From: Bacteroidaceae bacterium | GTDB taxonomy: Bacteria; Bacteroidota; Bacteroidia; Bacteroidales; Bacteroidaceae | Assembly (NCBI GenBank): GCA_017541025.1 | Contig: JAFXZY010000038.1 | Location: 1 to 63,036, forward strand | Direction: 5' to 3' | DNA: 63,036 nucleotides | In this document: positions 9,062-17,348 of the stretch, one piece after another | How positions within the stretch are numbered: the stretch's first letter is position 1 | Layout: each line of letters opens with the position of its first letter | Made by a program: the position numbers and the translations under genes | The notes under the pieces: model-generated | Told to the model about the DNA's origin: nothing | Seen by the model: the letters and a program-made list of their open reading frames with translations, nothing else | Database searches by the model: none

Positions 9062-11221
9062 ATGAAAAGTAAACTTTTATTTGTCGGTCTGCTCCTAAGT
9101 ATGACAGCAATGGCTGACAATCTTGCAAAGTACGTTGATCCCCGTATCGGTACAGGCGACCACGGTCATGTGTTTGTTGGTGCAAACGTTCCCTTCGGCA
9201 TGGTAAATGCCGGACCTACTCAAATAGAGCAGGGTTGGGACTGGTGCTCCGGATATCACGAGAGCGGCAAGCAGATTATCGGCTTTGCCCAGATGCACCT
9301 TAGCGGTACGGGCTGTGGCGACCTCGGCGACATCTCCCTGATGCCAGCTTATGGCGATCTTGAACTCTCCCGTAAAGGCTTGGCCAGCGACTACCGTCAC
9401 GAGACCGAAGTAATGATTCCCGGTTACTATCGCGTTCTGTTGGATCGCTTCAGCATTATGGCCGAGGTAACGGCAACAGAACGTGTAGCTCTCTATCGCT
9501 TCACTTACCCCAAGGGCAGCAACAATGCCCGTATTATCATCGACCTTGATAATACCGTTGGTGACGACACACGCGAGGCAAGAGCTATTCAGATTGACGA
9601 CTATACCCTGATGGGATATCGCCGTAGCGCCGGATGGGCTTCAGACCAGCGCGTATTCTTCTGCATCCGTTTCAGCCATCCTATGCATTACTGGCTTTCC
9701 GAGGGTGTGAATGCCAAGTACGGTCAGGCAACCTTCGAGGTTGGTCCTGGCGACCAGATTCTGGCTAAGGTGGCGATCTCTCCCACCAGCGAGGCAAACG
9801 CTCTTATCAATATGAATGCCGAGATGCCCGGCTTCAACTTCAATGCCATTGCAGATGCTGCAAGTCAGGCTTGGGATAAGGAACTGAGCCGCATCAAGGC
9901 AACCTTCCGCACAGAACGCGAGCGTACCATCTTCTATACAGCCATGTATCACTATATGGTAGCTCCTCAGATTTGGAACGACGTAACTGGCGACTATATG
10001 GGTTGCGACCTGAAGGTTCATCGCGGTGCCGACTTTACCAACCTTACAACATGGAGCCTTTGGGATACCTATCGTGCTGCACATCCGCTGGCAACTCTTA
10101 TCATGCCCGACCGTATGCGCGACTATGCCCACACCATGATGAATATGTATTACGAGTGGGGTGAGCTGCCCGTATGGCATTTGGTAAGCAACGATACCTA
10201 TTGTATGGTAGGCGAACCCGGCGTTCCCGTTCTGGCAGATATCATCCTGAAGGGTGAGTGCAAAGATATCGATGCCGAGAAGATGTACGAGGCTATCAAG
10301 GCCAGTATGCTGCCCACCGAGTTTGCCAAAAACCGTCGTGTTCCCCTGCGAGGTAAGGACTATCTGGCTGAGTTGGGTTACCTGCCCTATGACGGTCGCG
10401 AAGGCGAGGTTGTAGGTAAGAGCATGGAGTACTATATTGCTGCCTGGGCTGCTGCTCAGGTTGCCGGCAAGTTGGGCCACAAGGAAGACAGCGTTCGTTT
10501 TTACAACATCAGTCAGGGTTACAGAAAGCTGTGGGATGCACGTGTTAAGTGCATGCGTGCTTTGGATATGAAGGGCGAATTCCGTCCTCTGCCAGAGAAT
10601 TTCAACCCCAACCGTCAGACCCGCGACTATACAGAGGGTAACCCCTGGCAATATACCTTCCTGGTTCCCCACGACGTAAAGGGTCTTGCCAGCCTGATGG
10701 GTGGCGACAAAGCGTTAGATGCTCATCTGGATGCTCTTTTGGCTGCTGACAGCGACCTGGGCGAAGGCGCCGCTCCTGATATCTCTGGTTTGGTTGGTCA
10801 GTATGCTCACGGAAATGAGCCCAGCCACCACGTATTGTATATGTATAACTATGTAGGCCAGCCCCGCAAGACTCAGAAGTGGGTTCGCTATGTGATGGAC
10901 GAGCTTTATACCGACCAGCCTGCCGGTCTTTGCGGCAACGAGGACGTTGGTCAGATGTCTGCATGGTACATCCTCTCTGCACTGGGTCTTTATCAGGTTG
11001 AGCCCTGCGGCGGTGTTTACCAGCTGGGTTCTCCCATCGTAGAGGAAGCCGTTATTCCCGTTGGCGAGGGCAAGACCTTCACCATCCGTACACATGGCGG
11101 CAGCAAGGAAGCCGTCTATGTTAAGAAGTATGTGCTGAACGGCAAGCAGCTGAAGGGTACAACCATCACGCACGACCAGATTATGGCTGGCGGCACACTG
11201 GATGTTTATATGACGAAATAA
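9062..11221 (+). CDS. GH92 alpha-mannosidase, exported
   Basis: 719 residues. A signal peptide (M-K-S-K-L-L-F-V-G-L-L...M-A-D) is followed by the GH92 opening (Y-V-D-P-R-I-G-T-G, G-A-N-V-P-F-G-M-V, H-L-S-G-T-G-C) and C-terminal features (W-S-L-W-D-T-Y-R, G-L-C-G-N-E-D-V-G-Q-M-S-A-W-Y). GH92 enzymes are calcium-dependent inverting exo-alpha-mannosidases, mostly alpha-1,2, that trim N-glycans or yeast mannan in the periplasm or at the cell surface. The start at 9062 is chosen because the repeat-borne promoter lies upstream; the longer frame to 8825 only reads through the repeats. First gene of an operon with GH125 and a transglutaminase-like lipoprotein. Confidence 0.93.
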   Translation: MKSKLLFVGLLLSMTAMADNLAKYVDPRIGTGDHGHVFVGANVPFGMVNAGPTQIEQGWDWCSGYHESGKQIIGFAQMHLSGTGCGDLGDISLMPAYGDLELSRKGLASDYRHETEVMIPGYYRVLLDRFSIMAEVTATERVALYRFTYPKGSNNARIIIDLDNTVGDDTREARAIQIDDYTLMGYRRSAGWASDQRVFFCIRFSHPMHYWLSEGVNAKYGQATFEVGPGDQILAKVAISPTSEANALINMNAEMPGFNFNAIADAASQAWDKELSRIKATFRTERERTIFYTAMYHYMVAPQIWNDVTGDYMGCDLKVHRGADFTNLTTWSLWDTYRAAHPLATLIMPDRMRDYAHTMMNMYYEWGELPVWHLVSNDTYCMVGEPGVPVLADIILKGECKDIDAEKMYEAIKASMLPTEFAKNRRVPLRGKDYLAELGYLPYDGREGEVVGKSMEYYIAAWAAAQVAGKLGHKEDSVRFYNISQGYRKLWDARVKCMRALDMKGEFRPLPENFNPNRQTRDYTEGNPWQYTFLVPHDVKGLASLMGGDKALDAHLDALLAADSDLGEGAAPDISGLVGQYAHGNEPSHHVLYMYNYVGQPRKTQKWVRYVMDELYTDQPAGLCGNEDVGQMSAWYILSALGLYQVEPCGGVYQLGSPIVEEAVIPVGEGKTFTIRTHGGSKEAVYVKKYVLNGKQLKGTTITHDQIMAGGTLDVYMTK

Positions 11222-11222
11222 G

Positions 11223-11274
11223 AAGGCCCCTCTCCAACCCCTAACCCCTCCTCCCCCAAATGGGAGGTGGGGGA
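11223..11274. repeat. GC-rich palindromic element between GH92 and GH125
   Basis: GCCCCTCTCC...CCTCCTCCCCCAAATGGGAGG, an inexact copy lying directly after the GH92 stop. The stem CTCCC/GGGAG is visible. Confidence 0.6.
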
Positions 11275-11307
11275 ATACAAGAATCCAAACAAAATAACCA
11301 TATTAAG

Positions 11308-12783
11308 ATGAAACCAATTATTAAGTTCTCCCCCTTTGGGGGAGTTAGAGAGGGGCTACTCTTTTTAGCCCTTTTGATAGGCGCGCCAATGTCTACTTTC
11401 AGCGCCAATTATTACGAGGCTCCAGAAAAAGCCAAGAAGCAGGAAGTGGCTGTACAGTCAACCATCAAGGACCTGCGTCCTGCTCCCGAGAAGCGTCTCT
11501 TCCGCAGCGAGGCTGTTGAGAAGCAGATTCTCGACCTCAAATCGAAGCTTACAGCCATCGACCCCAAACTCTACTGGATGTTTGTAAACTGCTTCCCCAA
11601 CACTTTGGACACAACCGTTTGGTACAGCAAGGAGAGCGGCGACGATGACACCTTCGTAATTACCGGTGACATCGAAGCCATGTGGCTGCGCGACAGTGCT
11701 GCACAGGTATGGCCCTATCTGCGTTATGTAAATCAGGACGAGCCGCTGCGTCACCTCATTCGTGGCGTTATCCGTCGTCAGTTGGCCTGCATCCTCATCG
11801 ACCCATACGCCAATGCCTTCAATATCAAGGCTATAGAAAACGGACATTGGATGTCTGACAATACAAAGATGAAGAAGGAACTGCACGAGCGCAAGTACGA
11901 GATTGACTCGCTCTGCTATCCCTTGCGCCTTGCCTATGCCTACTGGCAGCAGACAGGCGACACCAGTATCTTCGACGAGAAGTGGCTACAGGCCATCCGC
12001 GAGATTCTGCACGTCTTCCAGGACCAGCAGAACTGGAACGGTCCCATCACCAACTATCGTTTCACCCGCAAGACTGAGGCTTTGCACGATACACGCTCCA
12101 ACAGAGGCTACGGTCATCCCGGTAAACCTTGCGGACTGATTGCCAGTGCCTTCCGTCCCTCTGACGACAGTACCATCTTCCCCTATCTGGTTCCCAGCAA
12201 CTTCTTTGCCGTAAGTGTATTGCGCAAGGCTGCTATCATCCTGAACGATGTGAATAAGGAATACGGACTGGCAAGCGACTGCCGCCGTATGGCAACTCAG
12301 GTGGAAGAGGCTCTGGAGAAATACGCTGTTGTGGAGCATCCCAAGTATGGCAAGATTTATGCCTTCGAGGTTGACGGCTATGGTTCTGCTCTTCTGATGG
12401 ACGACTCCAATGCGCCCAGCCTGCTCTGCTTGCCTTATCTGACCGATGTATCAATCGACGACCCCATCTACCAGAATACCCGTAAGTTTGTCTGGAGTGA
12501 GGACAATCCTTACTTCTTCAAGGGTAAGGCCGGTGAAGGTATCGGCGGTCCTCACTGCGGTCTGAACAAGCCTTGGCCTATGAGTCTGGTCATGAAAGCC
12601 TTCACTACCAACGACCGCGCCGAGAAGGAATGGTGCGTTCAGCAGATTCTGAAGACCGACGGCGACACAGGTTTCATGCATGAGTCTTTCAACAAGGACG
12701 ATGCCAAGGACTTCACCCGTTCTTGGTTCGCATGGGCCAACACGCTGTTTGGCGAACTTATTGTTGATATGTACGCTCAGTAA
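11308..12783 (+). CDS. GH125 exo-alpha-1,6-mannosidase, exported
   Basis: 491 residues. The family hallmarks are clear: E-A-M-W-L-R-D-S-A-A-Q-V-W-P-Y, Y-E-I-D-S-L-C-Y-P-L-R-L-A-Y, and the late H-E-S-F-N region. GH125 enzymes are metal-independent inverting exo-alpha-1,6-mannosidases, a natural partner of GH92 in removing the branches and core of high-mannose glycans. The start at 11308 follows a purine-rich leader. The signal peptide is unusual: its second to fourth turns (F-S-P-F-G-G-V-R-E-G-L) are encoded by a GC-rich palindromic repeat, so the leader was remodelled by insertion. The stop overlaps the next gene (TAATG). Confidence 0.92.
   Translation: MKPIIKFSPFGGVREGLLFLALLIGAPMSTFSANYYEAPEKAKKQEVAVQSTIKDLRPAPEKRLFRSEAVEKQILDLKSKLTAIDPKLYWMFVNCFPNTLDTTVWYSKESGDDDTFVITGDIEAMWLRDSAAQVWPYLRYVNQDEPLRHLIRGVIRRQLACILIDPYANAFNIKAIENGHWMSDNTKMKKELHERKYEIDSLCYPLRLAYAYWQQTGDTSIFDEKWLQAIREILHVFQDQQNWNGPITNYRFTRKTEALHDTRSNRGYGHPGKPCGLIASAFRPSDDSTIFPYLVPSNFFAVSVLRKAAIILNDVNKEYGLASDCRRMATQVEEALEKYAVVEHPKYGKIYAFEVDGYGSALLMDDSNAPSLLCLPYLTDVSIDDPIYQNTRKFVWSEDNPYFFKGKAGEGIGGPHCGLNKPWPMSLVMKAFTTNDRAEKEWCVQQILKTDGDTGFMHESFNKDDAKDFTRSWFAWANTLFGELIVDMYAQ
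11325..11357 (+). repeat. GC-rich palindromic element inside the GH125 signal peptide
   Basis: CTCCCCCTTTGGGGGAG followed by TTAGAGAGGGGCT. It is read in frame as S-P-F-G-G-V-R-E-G-L. Nearly the same unit occurs in the non-coding gap at 22198-22230. Confidence 0.75.
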
Positions 12784-15305
12784 TGATATTTATGAGAAAT
12801 CAGAAACATACCTTTTGGGGAGCCTTATCATTAGGGCTCCTCATGGTTTTTACGGTAGGGTGCAACAATCAGTCGGAACAGCAGGTGCAGGAGGCTATGG
12901 ACTTTCTGTATGCCAGTATGCCGTTGCCAGATAGCGTTGATTATCCCCGTGAATTCTGGGAGGCAAACGTCAGGGCCACTTTAAAGGCCCGTCAGGAGAT
13001 GCCTTGGGGCGAGAAGGTTCCCGAGCGCGAGTGGAAGCATTTTGTACTCCCCCTGCGTGTCAATAACGAGAATCTGGACTCTGCCCGAATCGTTCTCTAC
13101 GAAACCCTGAAGAACCGTGTAAAGGACAAGAACATGTACGATGCCGTTCTGGAGGTCAACCATTGGTGTCACGAATTTGTCACATACGCTCCCTCCGACG
13201 GCCGTACAAAATCTCCCCTTGTTACCATGCGTTCCGCTACGGGTCGTTGCGGCGAGGAAAGCACGTTTACCGTTGCGGCGCTTCGTGCAGTCGGCATTCC
13301 TGCCCGTCAGGTCTATACCCCACGCTGGGCGCATACCGATGACAACCACGCTTGGGTAGAGGCTTGGGTAAACGGGCGCTGGTACTTCATGGGAGCCTGT
13401 GAACCGCTTCCCGTACTGAATATGGGTTGGTTCAACGAGCCCGCTTCCCGAGGAATGCTGATGCACACCAAGGTCTTTGGCAATTACGACGGCCCAGAGG
13501 AAGTAGTAAGCCGTAACAATTGCTACACCGAGATTAACGTCACCAGCAACTATGCCGACACAGATACCGTCAACGTTAAGGTGGTTGATGCACAAGGTGC
13601 TCCGCTACAGGATGCAAAGGTCGATTTCCGCTTGTATAACTATGCCGAGTTCTATACGCTGGTTTCCAAGCAGTCTGATGCCGATGGCCAGACTTGGTTG
13701 GGATGCGGCAAGGGTGACCTTGTGATATGGGCAAGCAAAGACGGAATGTTCGGTTTCGAGAAAGCCAGTGTTGGGCAGCAGGATACAGTAACCGTGGTGG
13801 TGGATAAGGACGATAGTTTTACGGGATCGTTCGACCTCGACCTCGTTCCGCCTCCTTCCAAAGAATACATACCCGACCTCTCTGAGAGCCAGATACGGAC
13901 AAACAAGCAACGTCTGCAGCGGGAAGACAGCCTGCGAAATGCTTATATGGAACAGACTTTCAGCAAAGAGGAAGACCTGAAGGAGGCCCGTCAGAACTGG
14001 CAGATAATAAAGGAATTCCAGTCTCACCATCTCGGCAAGGAAGTTATCGCCACCTTACGGAAAAAAGACCTTTGCGATGTTTCCCTTGAGGTGCTGACCG
14101 ATGCGGCCGATAACACGCCAGAATCCAACTCTCCCCTTTGGAAGCAGTATGTGCTGGCACCGCGTATCAGCAACGAGATGCTTACTCCTTACCGCAAAGT
14201 GCTGAGTCCCGTCTTTAAGGGTATGGAAGCTGCAGCAATTGCCCAATGGGTGACAGACAGCATCAGCATAGACAATACACGTAATCCACAGAACCTCTGC
14301 ATGAGTCCCGAGGGTGTTTACCGCCATCGTACAACAGATGCCCACAGCCGCGATATCTTCTTTGTGGCTGCCTGCCGTAGTGCCGGTGTACCAGCCCGTA
14401 TCGATGAGGTGACAGGTAAGGTGCAGATTGTGGCCTCACCCCAGCCCTCTCCCGTGGGAGAGGGAGAGCCAGAAGTCAAGGGGCAAGAGGATTGGGTGGA
14501 TGTCACCTTTGGTCAGGCCGTTCAGGAAACAGCGCCTCAGGGAACACTCAGCCTTGCCTATTCCGATTTTTCCATCAAGGAGAATCCTTCTTATTATTCG
14601 CAATTCAGTCTTTCAAGACTGCAAAACGGAACCCTCTCCTTGCAGGAGTTCCCTGAGGAAGCTACCTGGAAAGATACTTTCGCCAATGGTGTACAGATGG
14701 ATGCCGGACAGTATCTGTTGGTTTCAGGTACCCGTATGGCCGACGGTAGCGTACTGGCACATCTGGAGTTCTTTGGTCTGAAGGCTAATACAGCACAGAA
14801 GCAAGTTCTCAAATTGCGCGACAATGCCGACGAATTGCGTGTGATAGGCAACTTCAACTGTGAAAACTATTTTACCAACTACAAGGGCATACACAAGACC
14901 TTGTTGGAGAGTACGGGCAGAGGTTATTATGTGGTAGCGCTGATTCGCGACAATCACGAGCCCAGCACACATATTCTGCATGAATGCGAGGATGCCAATA
15001 TCTACCTCTCTCAGTGGCCGCACCTCTTTGTCATGCTGTTCCCCACACAGGAAGAGTTCCAGTCGTTCCGCTCACATCGCAAGGATTTCGACGAGTTACC
15101 AGACAACTTCATTTTCGGTGTTGCCGATCCAGAGACCATCGAGGCCATGCACATTCAGGAACTCACACACGGCAGTCAGGAGTTGCCTATCCTCATGATG
15201 GCCGACACCTTCAACCGCGTGGTTTGGTTCCAGCAGGGGTATACTATAGGAATTGCAGATCAGATTATGAGTGTCATCCGACAGCTGACAATACATGAGA
15301 AATAG
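12783..15305 (+). CDS. Transglutaminase-like lipoprotein with a degenerate second domain
   Basis: 840 residues. The lipoprotein signal ends V-G-C (Cys27). The first transglutaminase-like domain has Cys156 in G-R-C-G-E-E-S and His189 in D-N-H-A-W-V-E, as in cysteine-protease-like transglutaminase folds. A carboxypeptidase-like beta sandwich follows (A-Q-G-A-P-L-Q-D-A-K-V-D-F). From about residue 420 the layout repeats (L-A-P-R-I-S-N-E-M-L, A-A-C-R-S-A-G-V-P-A-R), but the Cys motif is A-H-S-R-D-I and the His motif is missing, where a palindromic repeat encodes S-P-Q-P-S-P-V-G-E-G-E. It is co-translated with GH125 (TAATG; an alternative ATG lies at 12792). A role in processing glycoprotein peptide is inferred. 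It overlaps cutC tail to tail by 32 bases. Confidence 0.85.
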   Translation: MIFMRNQKHTFWGALSLGLLMVFTVGCNNQSEQQVQEAMDFLYASMPLPDSVDYPREFWEANVRATLKARQEMPWGEKVPEREWKHFVLPLRVNNENLDSARIVLYETLKNRVKDKNMYDAVLEVNHWCHEFVTYAPSDGRTKSPLVTMRSATGRCGEESTFTVAALRAVGIPARQVYTPRWAHTDDNHAWVEAWVNGRWYFMGACEPLPVLNMGWFNEPASRGMLMHTKVFGNYDGPEEVVSRNNCYTEINVTSNYADTDTVNVKVVDAQGAPLQDAKVDFRLYNYAEFYTLVSKQSDADGQTWLGCGKGDLVIWASKDGMFGFEKASVGQQDTVTVVVDKDDSFTGSFDLDLVPPPSKEYIPDLSESQIRTNKQRLQREDSLRNAYMEQTFSKEEDLKEARQNWQIIKEFQSHHLGKEVIATLRKKDLCDVSLEVLTDAADNTPESNSPLWKQYVLAPRISNEMLTPYRKVLSPVFKGMEAAAIAQWVTDSISIDNTRNPQNLCMSPEGVYRHRTTDAHSRDIFFVAACRSAGVPARIDEVTGKVQIVASPQPSPVGEGEPEVKGQEDWVDVTFGQAVQETAPQGTLSLAYSDFSIKENPSYYSQFSLSRLQNGTLSLQEFPEEATWKDTFANGVQMDAGQYLLVSGTRMADGSVLAHLEFFGLKANTAQKQVLKLRDNADELRVIGNFNCENYFTNYKGIHKTLLESTGRGYYVVALIRDNHEPSTHILHECEDANIYLSQWPHLFVMLFPTQEEFQSFRSHRKDFDELPDNFIFGVADPETIEAMHIQELTHGSQELPILMMADTFNRVVWFQQGYTIGIADQIMSVIRQLTIHEK
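14433..14470 (+). repeat. GC-rich palindromic element inside the transglutaminase gene
   Basis: CCTCACCCCAGCCCTCTCCC followed by GTGGGAGAGGGAGAGCC; stem CCCTCTCCC/GGGAGAGGG. It is read in frame as part of an 11-residue Pro/Gly/Glu insertion at about residue 550. Confidence 0.75.
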
Positions 15306-15987
15306 TCTCGTGCACCATTACGGCATCGGTATGACCGTTCTTTCTAAGGGAGCCATGGATTTCTGTGGCTCCCGTTTCTTTTATGATACGGGCAGCATTC
15401 TGGGGTGTCACACCTGCTCCTGGCATAATGCGGAAGTCGCTTCCCCTAACGCCACAACCTTCCCGTGGTTCGAAGGTTTTGGCCTCAGCCACCAGTTCTC
15501 TCAGCAAACCGATTCCTTCTTCGGCCTTGGGAGCTAAGCCACTGGTTAGCAGACGGTCGCAACCCAGGGAATAGATTTCCAGCAACGATTCCTTAGGATT
15601 CCTGCACACATCAAAGGCACGATGGAATGTAATGTGCATCCTGTCGCCTGCCGCTTCTACCATACGGTGACAAGCCTGCAAGTCTATGTCGCCATTGGGT
15701 GTTAGCGCACCTATCACCACACCTTGGGCACCCAACCTACGGGCCACCTGTATGTCGTAAATCATACAGTCCACCTCATCCTCGGAATACACAAAGTTGC
15801 CGCCACGGGGTCGGATAAGCACATGCGTGGTAATGCCGCTGTTCACAGCCAACTCTATCATGCCGGCCGATGGGGTAAGACCGTCCACATCAAGCGCCTG
15901 ACACAACTCCACCCTATGCGCACCACCAGCTATTGCAGCACGCAGACTGGGCAGGTCGGCACAACAAACTTCTAACTTAAATTCCAT
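15274..15987 (-). CDS. cutC: CutC family protein
   Basis: 237 residues starting M-E-F-K-L-E-V-C-C-A-D, a TIM barrel of the CutC family (G-A-H-R-V-E-L-C, L-T-P-S-A-G, H-V-L-I-R-P-R-G-G-N-F-V-Y, H-I-T-F-H-R-A-F-D, G-A-G-V-T-P-Q-N-A). CutC was linked to copper tolerance, but its biochemical role is unsettled. Start 15987 is preferred over 16011: the -7 box TAAATTTG at 16009-16016 excludes the longer form. The gene ends inside the 3' end of the convergent transglutaminase gene. Confidence 0.92.
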   Translation of the reverse strand: MEFKLEVCCADLPSLRAAIAGGAHRVELCQALDVDGLTPSAGMIELAVNSGITTHVLIRPRGGNFVYSEDEVDCMIYDIQVARRLGAQGVVIGALTPNGDIDLQACHRMVEAAGDRMHITFHRAFDVCRNPKESLLEIYSLGCDRLLTSGLAPKAEEGIGLLRELVAEAKTFEPREGCGVRGSDFRIMPGAGVTPQNAARIIKETGATEIHGSLRKNGHTDAVMVHETISHVLSAVG

Positions 15988-16008
15988 GCTTTTTTTCTTT
16001 TTAGACTG

Positions 16009-16054
16009 CAAATTTATCCCTTATTCTTCATTCTTCATTTTTTTTGTAATTTTG
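16009..16054. promoter_or_regulatory. Divergent -7 boxes for cutC (-) and queA (+)
   Basis: TAAATTTG on the minus strand at 16009-16016 and TAATTTTG on the plus strand at 16047-16054. A short 7-nt array (TTCTTCA units) lies between them. Confidence 0.55.
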
Positions 16055-16070
16055 CACAAAATTTCAAGAA

Positions 16071-17348
16071 ATGGATACTAAAGAGATACAGATAAAGGAT
16101 TACAACTATCCACTGCCCGATGAGCGGATAGCCAAATTTCCCCTTCCTGAACGCGACAGCAGCAAGTTGCTGGTGTACAAGAGCGGAGAAGTAACGGACG
16201 ACGTTTTCCGCTCCTTGCCCAACTATCTGCCGCAGGGTGCCCTTATGGTTTTTAATAATACCAAGGTGATTCGTGCCCGCCTTCACTTCCGCAAGAACAC
16301 AGCACTCCCCCAAAGGGGGAGCGGGGAGGGGGCTTTAATAGAAATCTTCCTTCTCGAACCAGCTTTTCCTATCGAGTATCAGGAGAATTTCATCGCTACC
16401 TCGGAATGTTCCTGGTATTGTCTGGTGGGCAACTCCAAGAAATGGAAAGAAGGCTTGCTCTTTGGCGAATTTCAGATAGGCGGCACATCCTATACTATAT
16501 CTGCCGAGCGTGTGGCTCCTCATGGCACCAGCTTCGAGATTCATTTCCGCTGGGAAGGCAACTTTGCTTTCTCCGAGGTGTTGGAGTCGCTGGGCGAACT
16601 TCCCATCCCACCCTATCTGAACCGTAAGACCGAGGAGAGCGACCTTAGCACCTATCAGACCGTCTATTCCAAAATCAAAGGCTCCGTGGCTGCTCCAACG
16701 GCAGGACTCCATTTCACGGAACGTGTACTGGCCGACCTGGATGCGCACGGTATAGAGCGCGAGGAGTTGACCCTACACGTGGGTGCCGGCACCTTCAAGC
16801 CCGTCAAGAGCGAGGAGATTGGCGACCATGAGATGCATACCGAGCATATTGCCGTCCGCCTGCAAACCATCGAGAAGCTGATTCAGCACAAGGGAAAGGC
16901 CATTGCCGTAGGAACGACTAGCGTCCGCACGCTGGAGAGTCTGTATTATATGGGTATTATCGCCCGACAGTTAATGGACGAAGGAAAAGATACCGGTGAC
17001 GGTGAAGAATTACACGTCCATCAGTGGATGCCCTATGAGGGAATTCAAGATTCAAGATTCAAAATTCAAAATTCAATCACTTCGAACGAGGCGTTAACTT
17101 CACTTCAGGCTTACATGCAGAAACACCACCTCGATGTCTTGCATAGCAGTACGCAGATAATCATTGCTCCAGGTTATCAGTTCCACATCGTGCAGATGAT
17201 GGTAACCAACTTCCACCAGCCGCAGAGTACTTTACTCCTTTTGGTAAGCGCCTTTGTGCATGGCGACTGGCGCAAGATTTACGATTACGCTTTAGCTAAC
17301 CAGTTCCGTTTCCTTAGTTACGGCGACAGTTCACTTCTTATCCCATGA
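16071..17348 (+). CDS. queA: S-adenosylmethionine:tRNA ribosyltransferase-isomerase
   Basis: Builds epoxyqueuosine at the tRNA wobble position by transferring the ribosyl part of SAM to preQ1. Family motifs are intact: V-F-N-N-T-K-V-I-R-A-R-L near the start, A-A-P-T-A-G-L-H-F, L-H-V-G-A-G-T-F-K-P-V, V-G-T-T-S-V-R-T-L-E-S, Y-Q-F. At 425 residues it is about 70 longer than the E. coli enzyme. Two additions come from repeats: A-L-P-Q-R-G-S-G-E-G-A at 16303-16333, in the loop after R-A-R-L-H-F-R-K-N-T, and a 7-nt array at 17041-17080 reading I-Q-D-S-R-F-K-I-Q-N-S. Both fall between conserved blocks, so activity may be kept. It overlaps the nudix gene by ATGA. Confidence 0.93.
   Translation: MDTKEIQIKDYNYPLPDERIAKFPLPERDSSKLLVYKSGEVTDDVFRSLPNYLPQGALMVFNNTKVIRARLHFRKNTALPQRGSGEGALIEIFLLEPAFPIEYQENFIATSECSWYCLVGNSKKWKEGLLFGEFQIGGTSYTISAERVAPHGTSFEIHFRWEGNFAFSEVLESLGELPIPPYLNRKTEESDLSTYQTVYSKIKGSVAAPTAGLHFTERVLADLDAHGIEREELTLHVGAGTFKPVKSEEIGDHEMHTEHIAVRLQTIEKLIQHKGKAIAVGTTSVRTLESLYYMGIIARQLMDEGKDTGDGEELHVHQWMPYEGIQDSRFKIQNSITSNEALTSLQAYMQKHHLDVLHSSTQIIIAPGYQFHIVQMMVTNFHQPQSTLLLLVSAFVHGDWRKIYDYALANQFRFLSYGDSSLLIP
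16303..16333 (+). repeat. 31-bp GC-rich palindromic unit inside queA
   Basis: CACTCCCCCAAAGGGGGAG followed by CGGGGAGGGGGC. It is base-for-base identical to the unit at 26233-26263 and to the reverse complement of 26172-26202. It encodes A-L-P-Q-R-G-S-G-E-G-A. Confidence 0.85.
17041..17080 (+). repeat. 7-nt array inside queA
   Basis: Five units of ATTCAAG/ATTCAAA read in frame in the C-terminal half of queA. Confidence 0.65.

Noticed and set aside
9641-10672. 343-residue minus-strand ORF inside GH92
   Set aside because: Shadow of a strongly recognised gene on the other strand; no motif or signal of its own. The same applies to 59321-60310 (inside putA), 32093-32881 (inside trpS), 33565-34314 (inside mutL) and 43643-44383 (inside clpX).
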